DNA of 26,815 nucleotides, from positions 1-26,815 of IMG/VR virus record IMGVR_UViG_3300028610_000207; one strand, written 5' to 3'. Each line of letters opens with the position of its first letter. Positions within the stretch are counted from its first letter, which is position 1. Of the stretch, positions 14,775 to 23,253 are shown one piece after another. Position numbers and translations under genes: made by a program. Source of the DNA: a virus. Below the pieces are notes generated by a model. It was not told the origin of the DNA, made no database searches, and was given only the letters and a program-made list of their open reading frames with translations.

Positions 14775-17063
14775 ATGCTTAAGAAATTGATTCTAATATT
14801 ACTTCTGGTTAGCAGTGCCTTTGGGTACAACCCGAGCATTACTTCTTTCAATGCTGGGCAAGTGTCTCCATTGATGGAGGCTCGTTCTGATTTCCAAAAG
14901 TATAACGCGTCAAGTCGCATACTGGAGAATATGTTCGTTACGGTTCAAGGTCCTGCTTTAAAGCGACCTGGCACAAAGTATATCGCCACTGCCAAAACAG
15001 GTACTCCGCGATTATTGCCTTTTGAGTTTTCTACGGATGATGCCTCCGTAGTAGAAACCGGTTCTTTCTATATGAGATTCTTTCAAGATGGCGGGCAGAT
15101 ACTTGACCCGATATTACCTGTTGAAATAGTCACAGTCTTCGCGGCGGACGAATTGGATGCTATTCAATTCACTCAGTTTGATAATCAGATGTATCTTGTT
15201 GATGGAACTGATGTCCCTCAAGTCCTATCCAGAACAAGTAATACTAACTGGACGATTGCAGATGTTGACTTTCAGACCGGGCCATTTTTACCAGAGAATG
15301 AAACAGCGACAACTATAACATCGTCTGCAACAACTGGATCGATCACGCTTACAGCAAGTTCAGGCATTTTTGAAACTACTACAGGTGCCAGCCATATCGG
15401 TTCTATCTGGCAGATTAACCAGGTCGGCGGTAATCCATCAATATCAAGTACGTTCTCAGCGAACGGAACGTCTATCGCTACTGCTCAATTTACCGGAGGG
15501 TACAGTTTTACAACTTCCGGTACGTGGGCCGGCACTGTAACGCTCCAAAGAAGCACAAACGGCGGTATATCCTGGCGATCAGCGCTTGCTCCATTGGTTG
15601 ATACGAATTTCGATAATCCCGCTGAAACCGAAGAGGATGGCGCAGTTTACCGAGCGGTAATGAGCAATTACACCAGCGGTACATGCACTTACAATATCAC
15701 AGTGACCGACAACACAAATAAGGGAGTCGTTAGAATTACGGCCGTTGCGAGTAGTACTTCAGCGACAGCGACGGTGTTGAATGATCTCGTGTCTACTAAA
15801 GCAACATCTACTTGGCGAGAAGGGTACTGGTCCGATTTTAGGGGTTGGCCTTTGTCGGTAGTTACCCATCAACAAAGACTTGTCTTTGGAGGCTCAAGAA
15901 CATTCCCACAAACGATATGGTTCGGTAAGACAGATCCGGATGATCCGGCTAATTTCTTTGAAGGTACACTGGATACCTCTTCCTTTACGGTAGCACTGCC
16001 CGGCCAGAATCCGATTAGGTGGTTACTGAGTCAAGATTACCTGTTGATTGGTACAAGCGGTTCATGCGGTAAGTATGGCGATCAGGGTAAGGCTGTAACG
16101 CCTACCTCCCCAAACTACCAAGAACAGACTCGTCACGGCGGAGCGGCCCTCAGGGCGGTTCTAGGCGGCGATGCAGTGGTATATGTGGAACGTGGGTCGA
16201 GGATAGTCCGCGAATTTGGATATTCTCTGCAATTTGACAAATATCTGTCTCCTGATCTTACGATTCTTTCCCCGGAGATTACCAAAAGCGGCATTACTGA
16301 TATAGCTTTCCAGTTAAGACCAGACCCGGTCTTATGGTCTGTTTTGGGTAATGGAAACATTGCAACCCTGACTTACGACAGAACTCAGTCGGTTGTTGCC
16401 TGGTCGCCACAAGTTACCGATGGCGATTTTGAAAGTGTGGCAATTATATCTGGTAGCAATGAAGACGAGGTTTGGGTGTCCGTCACTAGAGATAATGGGG
16501 TGTTTATCGAGCAGTTCCAGCCAAGGGACTGGGGAGACGACCAAGAAGACGCATGGTTCGTTGACAGCGGACTTGGTTACGATTCTACAGCCGCTACCAC
16601 ATTCACCGGCCTTGACCACTTAAACGGCTCTACGGTAGCCGTGTTTGCTGATGGGATTGTCCTTGAAAGTGAGGTTGTTTCCAACGGATCGATAACTATT
16701 GATGTCGCTTCGTCTGTAGTGGTTGCTGGGCTTCCATATACAGCTAAACTCGAAACGATGCCGATAAGGGCCGACCCGCAGGATTACACGCTTAATAAGA
16801 AGATTAAGGCGCTTTTTGTAGATTTCTATAAGACAGGAGATGTCGAGTTTGGAAATGGGTCCGATAGCGATCTTACGCCGGTTAACTTTGCCGATGGTGG
16901 TTCGTTTGTGGCTTTTCAGGAATTCCATACAAGCGAAGTTAAGCCGAAGCGGTTTGTCTGGGTTTATGGTGGAATGATTAAACAGACCGCGTATTTTGAG
17001 AGTAGCAAGCCTGTGCCTCTTGGTATCAGGGCAATTGTTCCGGATATGGAGATACGGCGATGA
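14775..17063 (+). CDS. Tail nozzle protein, T7 gp12-like (tail tubular protein B), with signal peptide
   Basis: 762 residues. After a 17-residue signal peptide (K3-K4, seven aliphatic residues, then S-S-A-F-G), the mature start matches the family opening: I-T-S-F-N-A-G-Q-V-S-P-L-M-E-A-R-S-D-F (about 21-39), then G-P-A-L-K-R-P-G-T-K-Y-I (about 55-66). A Ser/Thr-rich beta-sandwich insertion follows (about 175-330). The second half has the propeller-like block with G-S-C-G-K-Y-G, R-H-G-G-A-A-L-R-A and Y-V-E-R-G-S-R-I-V-R-E-F-G-Y, and the tail domain with G-L-P-Y-T-A-K-L-E-T (about 654-663). In T7 the hexameric gp12 is the tubular nozzle below gp11. A hydrophobic export-type N-terminus is not a feature of that family as I know it, and no alternative Met lies between it and the core. 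Upstream spacing contains only a weak AGGA. Overlaps the next gene by 4 bases. Confidence 0.92.
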   Translation: MLKKLILILLLVSSAFGYNPSITSFNAGQVSPLMEARSDFQKYNASSRILENMFVTVQGPALKRPGTKYIATAKTGTPRLLPFEFSTDDASVVETGSFYMRFFQDGGQILDPILPVEIVTVFAADELDAIQFTQFDNQMYLVDGTDVPQVLSRTSNTNWTIADVDFQTGPFLPENETATTITSSATTGSITLTASSGIFETTTGASHIGSIWQINQVGGNPSISSTFSANGTSIATAQFTGGYSFTTSGTWAGTVTLQRSTNGGISWRSALAPLVDTNFDNPAETEEDGAVYRAVMSNYTSGTCTYNITVTDNTNKGVVRITAVASSTSATATVLNDLVSTKATSTWREGYWSDFRGWPLSVVTHQQRLVFGGSRTFPQTIWFGKTDPDDPANFFEGTLDTSSFTVALPGQNPIRWLLSQDYLLIGTSGSCGKYGDQGKAVTPTSPNYQEQTRHGGAALRAVLGGDAVVYVERGSRIVREFGYSLQFDKYLSPDLTILSPEITKSGITDIAFQLRPDPVLWSVLGNGNIATLTYDRTQSVVAWSPQVTDGDFESVAIISGSNEDEVWVSVTRDNGVFIEQFQPRDWGDDQEDAWFVDSGLGYDSTAATTFTGLDHLNGSTVAVFADGIVLESEVVSNGSITIDVASSVVVAGLPYTAKLETMPIRADPQDYTLNKKIKALFVDFYKTGDVEFGNGSDSDLTPVNFADGGSFVAFQEFHTSEVKPKRFVWVYGGMIKQTAYFESSKPVPLGIRAIVPDMEIRR

Positions 17064-17500
17064 TTGAAACTAGAGAATACCAAACAGGCGATATGGACTA
17101 TGTAAGGCAGAATCCATTTCAGGACGAGGTCAAGAACTATCCTGAATTGATTATCCCGGCTAATACGTATACTTGCATATTTGAAGGTGAGATTGTCGCT
17201 GTTGGCGGGATTAAGATATTTCATGTCGGAGTTGGTGAAGCATGGATTGTGTTGACAAAGCAGTCTAAAAAGGATGGTATTTTCGGTCTTATTGCTTGCC
17301 GTGCGATTGAAAAGAAATTAAACGAATTGATTGTTGAGTTGAAAATGCGGAGAGTTGAAGCAAATGTAAGGGCTAACTTTACAGTTGCGATTAGATTCAC
17401 AGAGGCTATTGGCTTTAAATTTGACTGTGAACGAAAGAACTTCTTTCCGGGCGGTATATCTTCCATGCTCTATTCAAAGGTGAATGATGAATATATTTGA
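17060..17500 (+). CDS. T7 gp13-like internal virion protein A (GNAT-like fold)
   Basis: 146 residues, starting within the stop codon of the nozzle gene (ATGA). The pattern is that of the small GNAT-like proteins coded before the gp14-type gene in T7-like phages: an N-terminal Y-Q-T-G-D-M-D-Y-V segment, a strand pair around Y-T-C-I-F-E-G-E-I-V-A-V-G-G-I (38-52), W-I-V-L-T near residue 62-66, a long helix, and the late R-F-T-E-A-I-G-F-K-F-D motif (112-122). The usual acyl-CoA P-loop (Q/R-x-x-G-x-G/A) is not evident, so an acetyltransferase activity is doubtful and a structural or assembly role more likely. Overlaps the following gene by 17 bases. Confidence 0.75.
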   Translation: MIETREYQTGDMDYVRQNPFQDEVKNYPELIIPANTYTCIFEGEIVAVGGIKIFHVGVGEAWIVLTKQSKKDGIFGLIACRAIEKKLNELIVELKMRRVEANVRANFTVAIRFTEAIGFKFDCERKNFFPGGISSMLYSKVNDEYI

Positions 17501-18098
17501 TGAAATAATTGAAATTGAGAGTAATGGAAAATTATTCAAACTATCTGCATTCAGACGGTATGATCCTATTACCATTGCACTTATCGCTACTGGCGTAGGT
17601 ACTGGCATAAGCGTTCTTGGTACTCTGAAAGAAGGTAAGCAAGCCGAGGAAATAGGTAAAGCTCGTGCTGCTATTGATGTTCAGAATGCAGAAGCGGTGC
17701 GCGAAGCTAGTGTTGAAAAAGCGAGGATTGAGGGTGAACGAGGTAGGAGATTGAGAGCAACGCAAAAAGGGGCTGCCGCCGCTAGTGGGATAAAGATAAA
17801 CGTTGGCTCTCCTTTAGTTATTGAATCTGAAACAAGGGCTAATATCGCTAAGGATATAGGATTTGGATTGGAAGCTGGTAGGGTTGAATCTGCCGCTTTA
17901 TTGAGTAGTGCTGCTATCGAGCGCGCTACTGGAAAAGCAAAACGTAAGAAATCAAAGTTTGGTGCTTTGGCTCAAGGATTATTAGGTGTTGGCACTATCG
18001 CAGGTTTTGGTGCGAGATTGCCAGGTTCGCCTCCCGGTGCAGGGAGTCCTACTCAAACAGGGTTCCCAAGTGTTCCAGGAGGTGGTCAGTTTGCGTAA
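17484..18098 (+). CDS. T7 gp14-like internal virion (ejection) protein
   Basis: 204 residues. After a short acidic start, residues 28-48 are a hydrophobic Gly/Ile/Ala segment (P-I-T-I-A-L-I-A-T-G-V-G-T-G-I-S-V-L-G-T-L) followed by a charged Ala-rich helix (about 49-100), A-A-S-G-I-K-I-N-V-G-S-P and a second hydrophobic Gly-rich segment (160-176). A Pro/Gly tail ends the protein. This is the layout of gp14-type proteins, which sit in the virion core and insert into the host envelope during DNA ejection. Two adjacent ATGs (17484 or 17487) are possible, with AAGGTGA upstream. The last 8 bases of coding overlap the start of the next gene, whose Shine-Dalgarno lies inside this ORF. Confidence 0.82.
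   Translation: MMNIFDEIIEIESNGKLFKLSAFRRYDPITIALIATGVGTGISVLGTLKEGKQAEEIGKARAAIDVQNAEAVREASVEKARIEGERGRRLRATQKGAAAASGIKINVGSPLVIESETRANIAKDIGFGLEAGRVESAALLSSAAIERATGKAKRKKSKFGALAQGLLGVGTIAGFGARLPGSPPGAGSPTQTGFPSVPGGGQFA
18077..18093 (+). promoter_or_regulatory. Shine-Dalgarno and TTG start of the large fibre
   Basis: AGGAGG (18077-18082), spacer of 8 bases, TTG at 18091-18093. The signal lies inside the 3' end of the gp14-like gene. It fixes the start of a 1064-residue protein that default ATG-only calling would extend by 35 residues or place elsewhere. Confidence 0.65.
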
Positions 18099-21000
18099 GA
18101 TACTAATACTTATATTATTATGGACATCAATCGCTTACGGAAGCGGAAACTTCGAGATTTCAGATGGTGATGTAAGAGTGTTATCTCCTGATGGTTCTAG
18201 AGTTATTTCTCTTTTTGGTACTGGAACTGGGGAATTTGGACAGATAGTTGATAACGGGCTTACTGGTGTAAATGTTTATGCGGACGGAACCGGGTTATTA
18301 ACTTCAACTATTCCGTCAACAGGGACACTTGGATTTTGGACAAGGACAACTGGCCCTGCCTTGATAACTACCGCCGCAGCCGGTGATGGGGTGCTTACTA
18401 CAGGCACTATTACGGGTGGTACGTTTACTGATAGTACGGCTACACTTACGGGTGGTGATCTGACAAATCTTCAGACTTTATTGTTCGATACATCCGTAAC
18501 CCCAGCAAGCGAACCTGAGGGGCAAATATGGTGGAACGCAGATGATCACGTACTTAATATGTCGAGCGGGTTAGGTCCCGTCCAGCAAGTCGGCGAAGAA
18601 ATCTGGATGATAGCCAAAAACGAAACTGGCGTTCAGATAGACGACGGAAAAATTGTATTTATCGGCGGGGTTTCTAGTGGTAGACCTACCATCACATTAG
18701 CAAAAGCGGATAATCCTACTACCGCTGACAGGACAATTGGTTTCGCTACAATGGATATACCAGACAGCACATTGGGTATAGTTACAACATTCGGAGAGGT
18801 TAGGGACATTGATACTGTGAGTTGTTCTCCTGGTGATCAACTTTATTTATCTGCGACTTCAGCTGGTGGGTTTACTAATGTTCAACCAGAATACCCGAAT
18901 TATATAGTAAAGGTGGGAACCTGTGAGATAGCTGACGCTTCAGTTGGAATGGTTTTGGTTTCTGTTGTAGGTAGGGTTGAGGATATATTAGACAATGGTT
19001 GGAATGGTGGATTTCTTGAAAGTATTAATTTTACGGTATCGTCCGCAGGTGGGGTTATAACCGGTACACTTGAAAACAGTGACGGAGTGAGTGATTTAAC
19101 AGAAAATTTTTCTGACGGATTCACCGTCCTTGATGTTACGTCATCACCCGTTACAGTTGTATTAACCGCTGGGGCGGATGATAACCCGCAGGATAATTTA
19201 GTTTATATATTAAAGTCGGGTAAAACTACTCTTGTGACAAGTTCTGCATGGCCTTCTACGGAGCATATCAAAGTTGCTAATGTGACATTAAGGACAGCGG
19301 CAACAACTCTTACGGATGGGGCTTTGGTGAACCGAAACTGGAACGATCACATAGCGTCAAGTTCTAATTCTATGGGGCACATCCAACATATATCCGAGAA
19401 ACTAAGGAAATTTGAATCTCAATGGGATACAGGTGTTGAATCTTCTGTGATAGTAGCTAATAATAATCCCGCTATAGACACTGTCCATGTATCTACTACT
19501 TCTGGCGTTGTATATCAAGTTCACCCACAAGGGTTTCCAGCTTTATCTATGCCGACAGATGATATACATATTGCTAATAAATTTGGTGATGAATATTTCA
19601 CGACTACTAATCTTGCTACACAAACAGACTTATCAGACGGAACAGCTATAGGAAGTGCAAGTTTTAGTTTTGTAATTTGGGGCGTCCAGAATAGAAGTGG
19701 TACAACTTCTCATTTAATGTGTAATCTGCCGAGTGGAACATATGGCAAAAATTCACCCGAACTTGCTGTAGCAGATGCTTTCAATTTCACAAATTATACT
19801 ATTCCGAGAAATTTTCAAGGAACAGGATTCTTGATTGCTCGGCTAACCTTTATAATTGATACGCCCGGAACTACATGGACACTGCATGATAACGAAGACT
19901 TGCGAGGGAAGTTACCCAATGTAGCTGTCGGTGGTGGTGGTGCTGGCGGTTCAGGGATAACGACACTTCTCGGTTTAACAGATACGCCAGCTTCATTCGT
20001 AGCTAACGCACTCGCAAGGGTAAATGGGGCTGGTACGGCACTTGAATTCAGTAATGTGATAACAGGTAACTACAGCTGGACAGGGTCTTCAAATGCCGAT
20101 TGGAGCGACGAAGGCAAAACTATAACCCTTATAGGAAATGAGGCCGCAGCATTAGGTATACTGGGTAACTCTAGAAACTGGCTGAGTTTTAATACTCTAT
20201 CGAATAACTTACAGATAGGCAACGTAACAGATAACATATCTATTACATCTTTGGGCACAGGCCTAACCACTCTCGGCGGAAACTTACTCGTAGATGGTGG
20301 CGATATAGGGATTACAGGTGACACAGACCTAATCCAACTTGCTGTTGACGAAGTTACTGTTAATGGGGATTTGGGAGCGTCTGGAAGTTTAGATGTTGAC
20401 GGAACTGTAAGTATAGGAAGTGGGGCAACGCCTCTAATAACCACATTATTAACCGCTAGAGACGCTACCGATGACCCGATAGGAAATCTCTTAGGTCTTG
20501 ATTTCCTTTTGCAAACAACTGGAAATTTAGCTGCATTTGATATAACAGGGAACAATTCAGAATTGGGTTTTGGAAACTTAACCGCAACACCTACTGGATC
20601 AATGATTTCGTATAGAGCTAGGTTAGTTCTCGGTGGAGGCACAGCCCATACAATTCCAGAATACAGGGCTTTTTCATCCGCTATTTCCGGCACGTTTTCT
20701 ACTCTTAGCGTCACTGACACTTATAGCTATTACGCAGAAGACGCATCTATGGTAGCGTCCTCAGGTTCAATAACCAATCAATATGGCGTATACATAGAAG
20801 ATTTAGTGACAGGGACATCTTCTAATTGGTCTATCTTTTCTCTCGGGGGTAATATGGCTCACGTTGGAAACATGCGTATAGGCGATACAACAGTACCGAC
20901 AGATGCCTTAGAAGTAAATGGTGTATCAGTATTCGGCGATGGAGGCACAACAGATTACACCTCTATATCGGCAACGGGCATACTCGATTCAACAGCCGAC

Positions 21001-21285
21001 ACAGATACTTTAGGCGTAGGCGTTACTACTTTCGCGATAGGTTCTAACGTTATGACAATCACCGGTGATGGCGGCGGAAATACTATTGCAACGATTACAG
21101 GGGCGAGCAGGGCAACCATGCTTACACTTATATTTGTTGACGCGAATGTGATAATAACGGATGATAACACACATGCAGCAGACAGTGTTGATCTGTCAGC
21201 GGCTTTTACAAGTGCTGATGATACAACTTTACAGTTAATTTATGATGGTACAAGTTGGTACGAGACAAGCAGGAGTGTAAACTAA
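18091..21285 (+). CDS. Large secreted-type tail fibre (1064 aa), TTG start, signal peptide
   Basis: The start is TTG at 18091: AGGAGG (18077-18082) is 8 bases upstream, and the peptide M-R-K-I-L-I-L-I-L-L-W-T-S-I-A-Y-G is a complete Sec signal peptide cleaved after A-Y-G. The upstream ATG (17986) would give 105 bases of out-of-frame overlap with the gp14-like gene. Residues about 130-300 hold a fibre domain seen in many phages (E-G-Q-I-W-W-N-A-D-D-H-V-L-N-M, then V-G-E-E-I-W-M-I-A-K-N, Y-L-S-A-T-S-A-G-G). Residues near 623 carry L-L-G-L-T-D-T-P-A-S-F, a repeat unit common in fibre shafts. The end (about 1011-1064) is L-T-L-I-F-V-D-A-N-V-I-I-T... Y-D-G-T-S-W-Y-E-T-S-R, a widespread C-terminal fibre cap. 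Likely a receptor-binding fibre. Confidence 0.82.
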   Translation: MRKILILILLWTSIAYGSGNFEISDGDVRVLSPDGSRVISLFGTGTGEFGQIVDNGLTGVNVYADGTGLLTSTIPSTGTLGFWTRTTGPALITTAAAGDGVLTTGTITGGTFTDSTATLTGGDLTNLQTLLFDTSVTPASEPEGQIWWNADDHVLNMSSGLGPVQQVGEEIWMIAKNETGVQIDDGKIVFIGGVSSGRPTITLAKADNPTTADRTIGFATMDIPDSTLGIVTTFGEVRDIDTVSCSPGDQLYLSATSAGGFTNVQPEYPNYIVKVGTCEIADASVGMVLVSVVGRVEDILDNGWNGGFLESINFTVSSAGGVITGTLENSDGVSDLTENFSDGFTVLDVTSSPVTVVLTAGADDNPQDNLVYILKSGKTTLVTSSAWPSTEHIKVANVTLRTAATTLTDGALVNRNWNDHIASSSNSMGHIQHISEKLRKFESQWDTGVESSVIVANNNPAIDTVHVSTTSGVVYQVHPQGFPALSMPTDDIHIANKFGDEYFTTTNLATQTDLSDGTAIGSASFSFVIWGVQNRSGTTSHLMCNLPSGTYGKNSPELAVADAFNFTNYTIPRNFQGTGFLIARLTFIIDTPGTTWTLHDNEDLRGKLPNVAVGGGGAGGSGITTLLGLTDTPASFVANALARVNGAGTALEFSNVITGNYSWTGSSNADWSDEGKTITLIGNEAAALGILGNSRNWLSFNTLSNNLQIGNVTDNISITSLGTGLTTLGGNLLVDGGDIGITGDTDLIQLAVDEVTVNGDLGASGSLDVDGTVSIGSGATPLITTLLTARDATDDPIGNLLGLDFLLQTTGNLAAFDITGNNSELGFGNLTATPTGSMISYRARLVLGGGTAHTIPEYRAFSSAISGTFSTLSVTDTYSYYAEDASMVASSGSITNQYGVYIEDLVTGTSSNWSIFSLGGNMAHVGNMRIGDTTVPTDALEVNGVSVFGDGGTTDYTSISATGILDSTADTDTLGVGVTTFAIGSNVMTITGDGGGNTIATITGASRATMLTLIFVDANVIITDDNTHAADSVDLSAAFTSADDTTLQLIYDGTSWYETSRSVN

Positions 21286-21614
21286 TGAAAAAGATTCTGA
21301 TAATTCTAATAATGATGATGATTTTAGTAAGTCCTTTAAAAGCAGAGCCAGGGGACATCGAGATAACGATTGTCATTCCAGTAGCTTTTATTGATGACTT
21401 CCGTTCTTGGTTCTTGAGAGATAAGCCTATCCCGTTAATGGATAACCCTGCTTATCTTGATGACCCGAACCAACCTGCGATGGTAGATGCTTTTATGGAA
21501 AAAGTGTGGTTCAAAAAAGTAATACGTAAGTACGTGTTTAAAGTCTTAAAAAAAGGTAAAATTCTGTTGAACAAAGATGCAATCGTAGTAGATCCCAATA
21601 TGATAAAGGAATAA
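21285..21614 (+). CDS. Small secreted-type protein, 109 aa
   Basis: 109 residues starting in the stop codon of the fibre gene (TAATG) with an AGGAG site upstream. Residues 1-20 are a signal peptide (K2-K3, then I-L-I-I-L-I-M-M-M-I-L-V and L-K-A before E21). The mature part begins E-P-G-D-I-E-I-T-I-V-I-P-V-A-F and ends with a Lys-rich region (V-W-F-K-K-V-I-R-K-Y-V-F-K-V-L-K-K-G-K) and a short acidic tail. No Cys, no second membrane span and no lipobox (so not an o-spanin). Unknown family; between a fibre and an ejection protein it may be a tail-tip or assembly factor. Stop to next ATG is 1 base. Confidence 0.7.
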   Translation: MKKILIILIMMMILVSPLKAEPGDIEITIVIPVAFIDDFRSWFLRDKPIPLMDNPAYLDDPNQPAMVDAFMEKVWFKKVIRKYVFKVLKKGKILLNKDAIVVDPNMIKE

Positions 21615-21615
21615 C

Positions 21616-23253
21616 ATGTCAGTACAAATACCATTATCACAGAGAACTCAGTTGCCGCCGAGTAGGGTTGGTGCGGTTAAACCTCCATTCGATCTTGCCG
21701 ATCAGTCAGGTCAAAGAGCGTTCGGGCAGTCACTTGCAAAGTTTAGTGGTGATACGTTTAATCGTCTTGAACAAACTAGGGTTGCGAACGAAGAAGCTCA
21801 GTTCCAAGGGTTCGTTAATACCTCAATGAAAGAGTATGATGTATTCGTTGCCGGAAACCCAGGTGCGAGTTTCAAAGACTTGGAAAAAGAACGCGATAAG
21901 ATGCTTGCTCAAATAAGAAAGGCGGGTAACTCCGCTACAATGCCGAGGGCGCAACAGAATAATGCCCGGTGGTACACACAGAATCTTAACTCTATACGCC
22001 TGCAAACTCAAACTTCGATGGAGTCTATTAGAGCGAAGCAGGAATTGAGGGCGGCTGATGAAATAACTGAAGGTTATATAAATTCGTTTGATCGCGAGAG
22101 TCTTATATCTTTCACCAATCAGCAGGTACAGAGTGGCCTTTTGGAAGAGAATTTCGCAAAGGCAAGACTTGCTAATCAGTTAGATGTTATTAAGGCTGAG
22201 TCCAAGGTAGCTGTCCAGAACGTTTCTCAAATAGGTTTTGATGCGTGGCAGGCAACCGTAACTGAAGCTGACCCTGACGGAGATTTGAATGCTGCTTTAG
22301 ATGCCATAGAATTTATTGAGGGATTAACGGGGGATCAAAAGCAAAATGCTGAATCTACAGCGAAGACGAGGATAAACAACAGACGCGCAGAAGACAAATT
22401 ACAAGCAGAACAGAATGAGGTTGAGTCAGTTGAGCAAATAAAAGGAAAGCTTAATAAGGGCGAATTCGACGGAATGACAGTTTTTATAAACACGCTTCCC
22501 CTTTCTGAGACAGAAAAGAATAATCAAATTAAGACAGCTAATAGTTATATCGCTTCAGTTAATAATGCGAATACTAAAAGTAATTTTGTAACATCTGACA
22601 ACACTAACATCAAGATAGATCGCTTGATAAGAAGTGTTCGTTCTGGAGAAGTTTCTTATGATGACGCTATAGATGAATATCAAAAGTTCTCCAAAGACGT
22701 TAAAGCTTCTGAGGGGCGAACCAACTTAGACAACATCAGTACAGCATCAAATCAATCTCAGAGTGCAGACGACAGAAGAAAGAACTCTAAATACACAACA
22801 AGAAACCGACAACTCAGGGATTCGATTGAGAGACAGACAAGTTTGCTTTTGGAGCCAGACGAAATAGACGAAGTACTTGTTGACCTTGCGAATAAAGCAG
22901 AACTTGAATTAGGCGATAAATTTGATGGAATAGACTACGAAGATGAGGAACTGACAGCAGAAGTTGATAGGTTGATGCGTAAGTACACTCTATCTGAAGC
23001 TCAAATGACGAGAGCAGTGACCGCACGGCAACTCAGGCTCGCTGAGAGCTTCGAGGACCAACAAAAGGCCATCACCGAGTCCATAAGAAAGCTAAACGAA
23101 GAAGGCGATAGGGAGGGAGCCAAGAGGATTATGGAAGAAGCGATTTCGTTAGGTTTTGACCTAACCGCCGAAGGTAAAGCAAGGCCAACACAAAAGAAAG
23201 CCAAGGAGAGCGGGATTAAAAGAATACTTAACAGATTAATAGGACGAGACTAA
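21616..23253 (+). CDS. Internal virion protein, T7 gp15-like (putative ejection protein)
   Basis: 545 residues, almost entirely alpha-helical and polar, with Gln, Asn, Glu and Lys throughout and coiled-coil-like spacing (for example 28-80, 95-160 and 245-275). It begins with a Pro-rich disordered part (P-L-S-Q-R-T-Q-L-P-P-S-R-V, 5-18). Position between the gp14-like gene (with two exported genes inserted) and the giant last gene equals T7 gp15. No signal peptide, no enzyme motif. The basic C-terminal region (I-K-R-I-L-N-R-L-I) is typical of such helical tails. In T7 these proteins are ejected and help form the channel across the cell envelope. AAAGGAA is upstream; the stop overlaps the next ATG (TAATG). 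Confidence 0.72.
   Translation: MSVQIPLSQRTQLPPSRVGAVKPPFDLADQSGQRAFGQSLAKFSGDTFNRLEQTRVANEEAQFQGFVNTSMKEYDVFVAGNPGASFKDLEKERDKMLAQIRKAGNSATMPRAQQNNARWYTQNLNSIRLQTQTSMESIRAKQELRAADEITEGYINSFDRESLISFTNQQVQSGLLEENFAKARLANQLDVIKAESKVAVQNVSQIGFDAWQATVTEADPDGDLNAALDAIEFIEGLTGDQKQNAESTAKTRINNRRAEDKLQAEQNEVESVEQIKGKLNKGEFDGMTVFINTLPLSETEKNNQIKTANSYIASVNNANTKSNFVTSDNTNIKIDRLIRSVRSGEVSYDDAIDEYQKFSKDVKASEGRTNLDNISTASNQSQSADDRRKNSKYTTRNRQLRDSIERQTSLLLEPDEIDEVLVDLANKAELELGDKFDGIDYEDEELTAEVDRLMRKYTLSEAQMTRAVTARQLRLAESFEDQQKAITESIRKLNEEGDREGAKRIMEEAISLGFDLTAEGKARPTQKKAKESGIKRILNRLIGRD

Noticed and set aside
20070-20720. 216-codon reverse-strand ORF inside the large fibre gene
   Set aside because: Shadow of a beta-rich sense gene; Pro/Ser/Val-rich translation without any domain pattern or ribosome-binding site seen.
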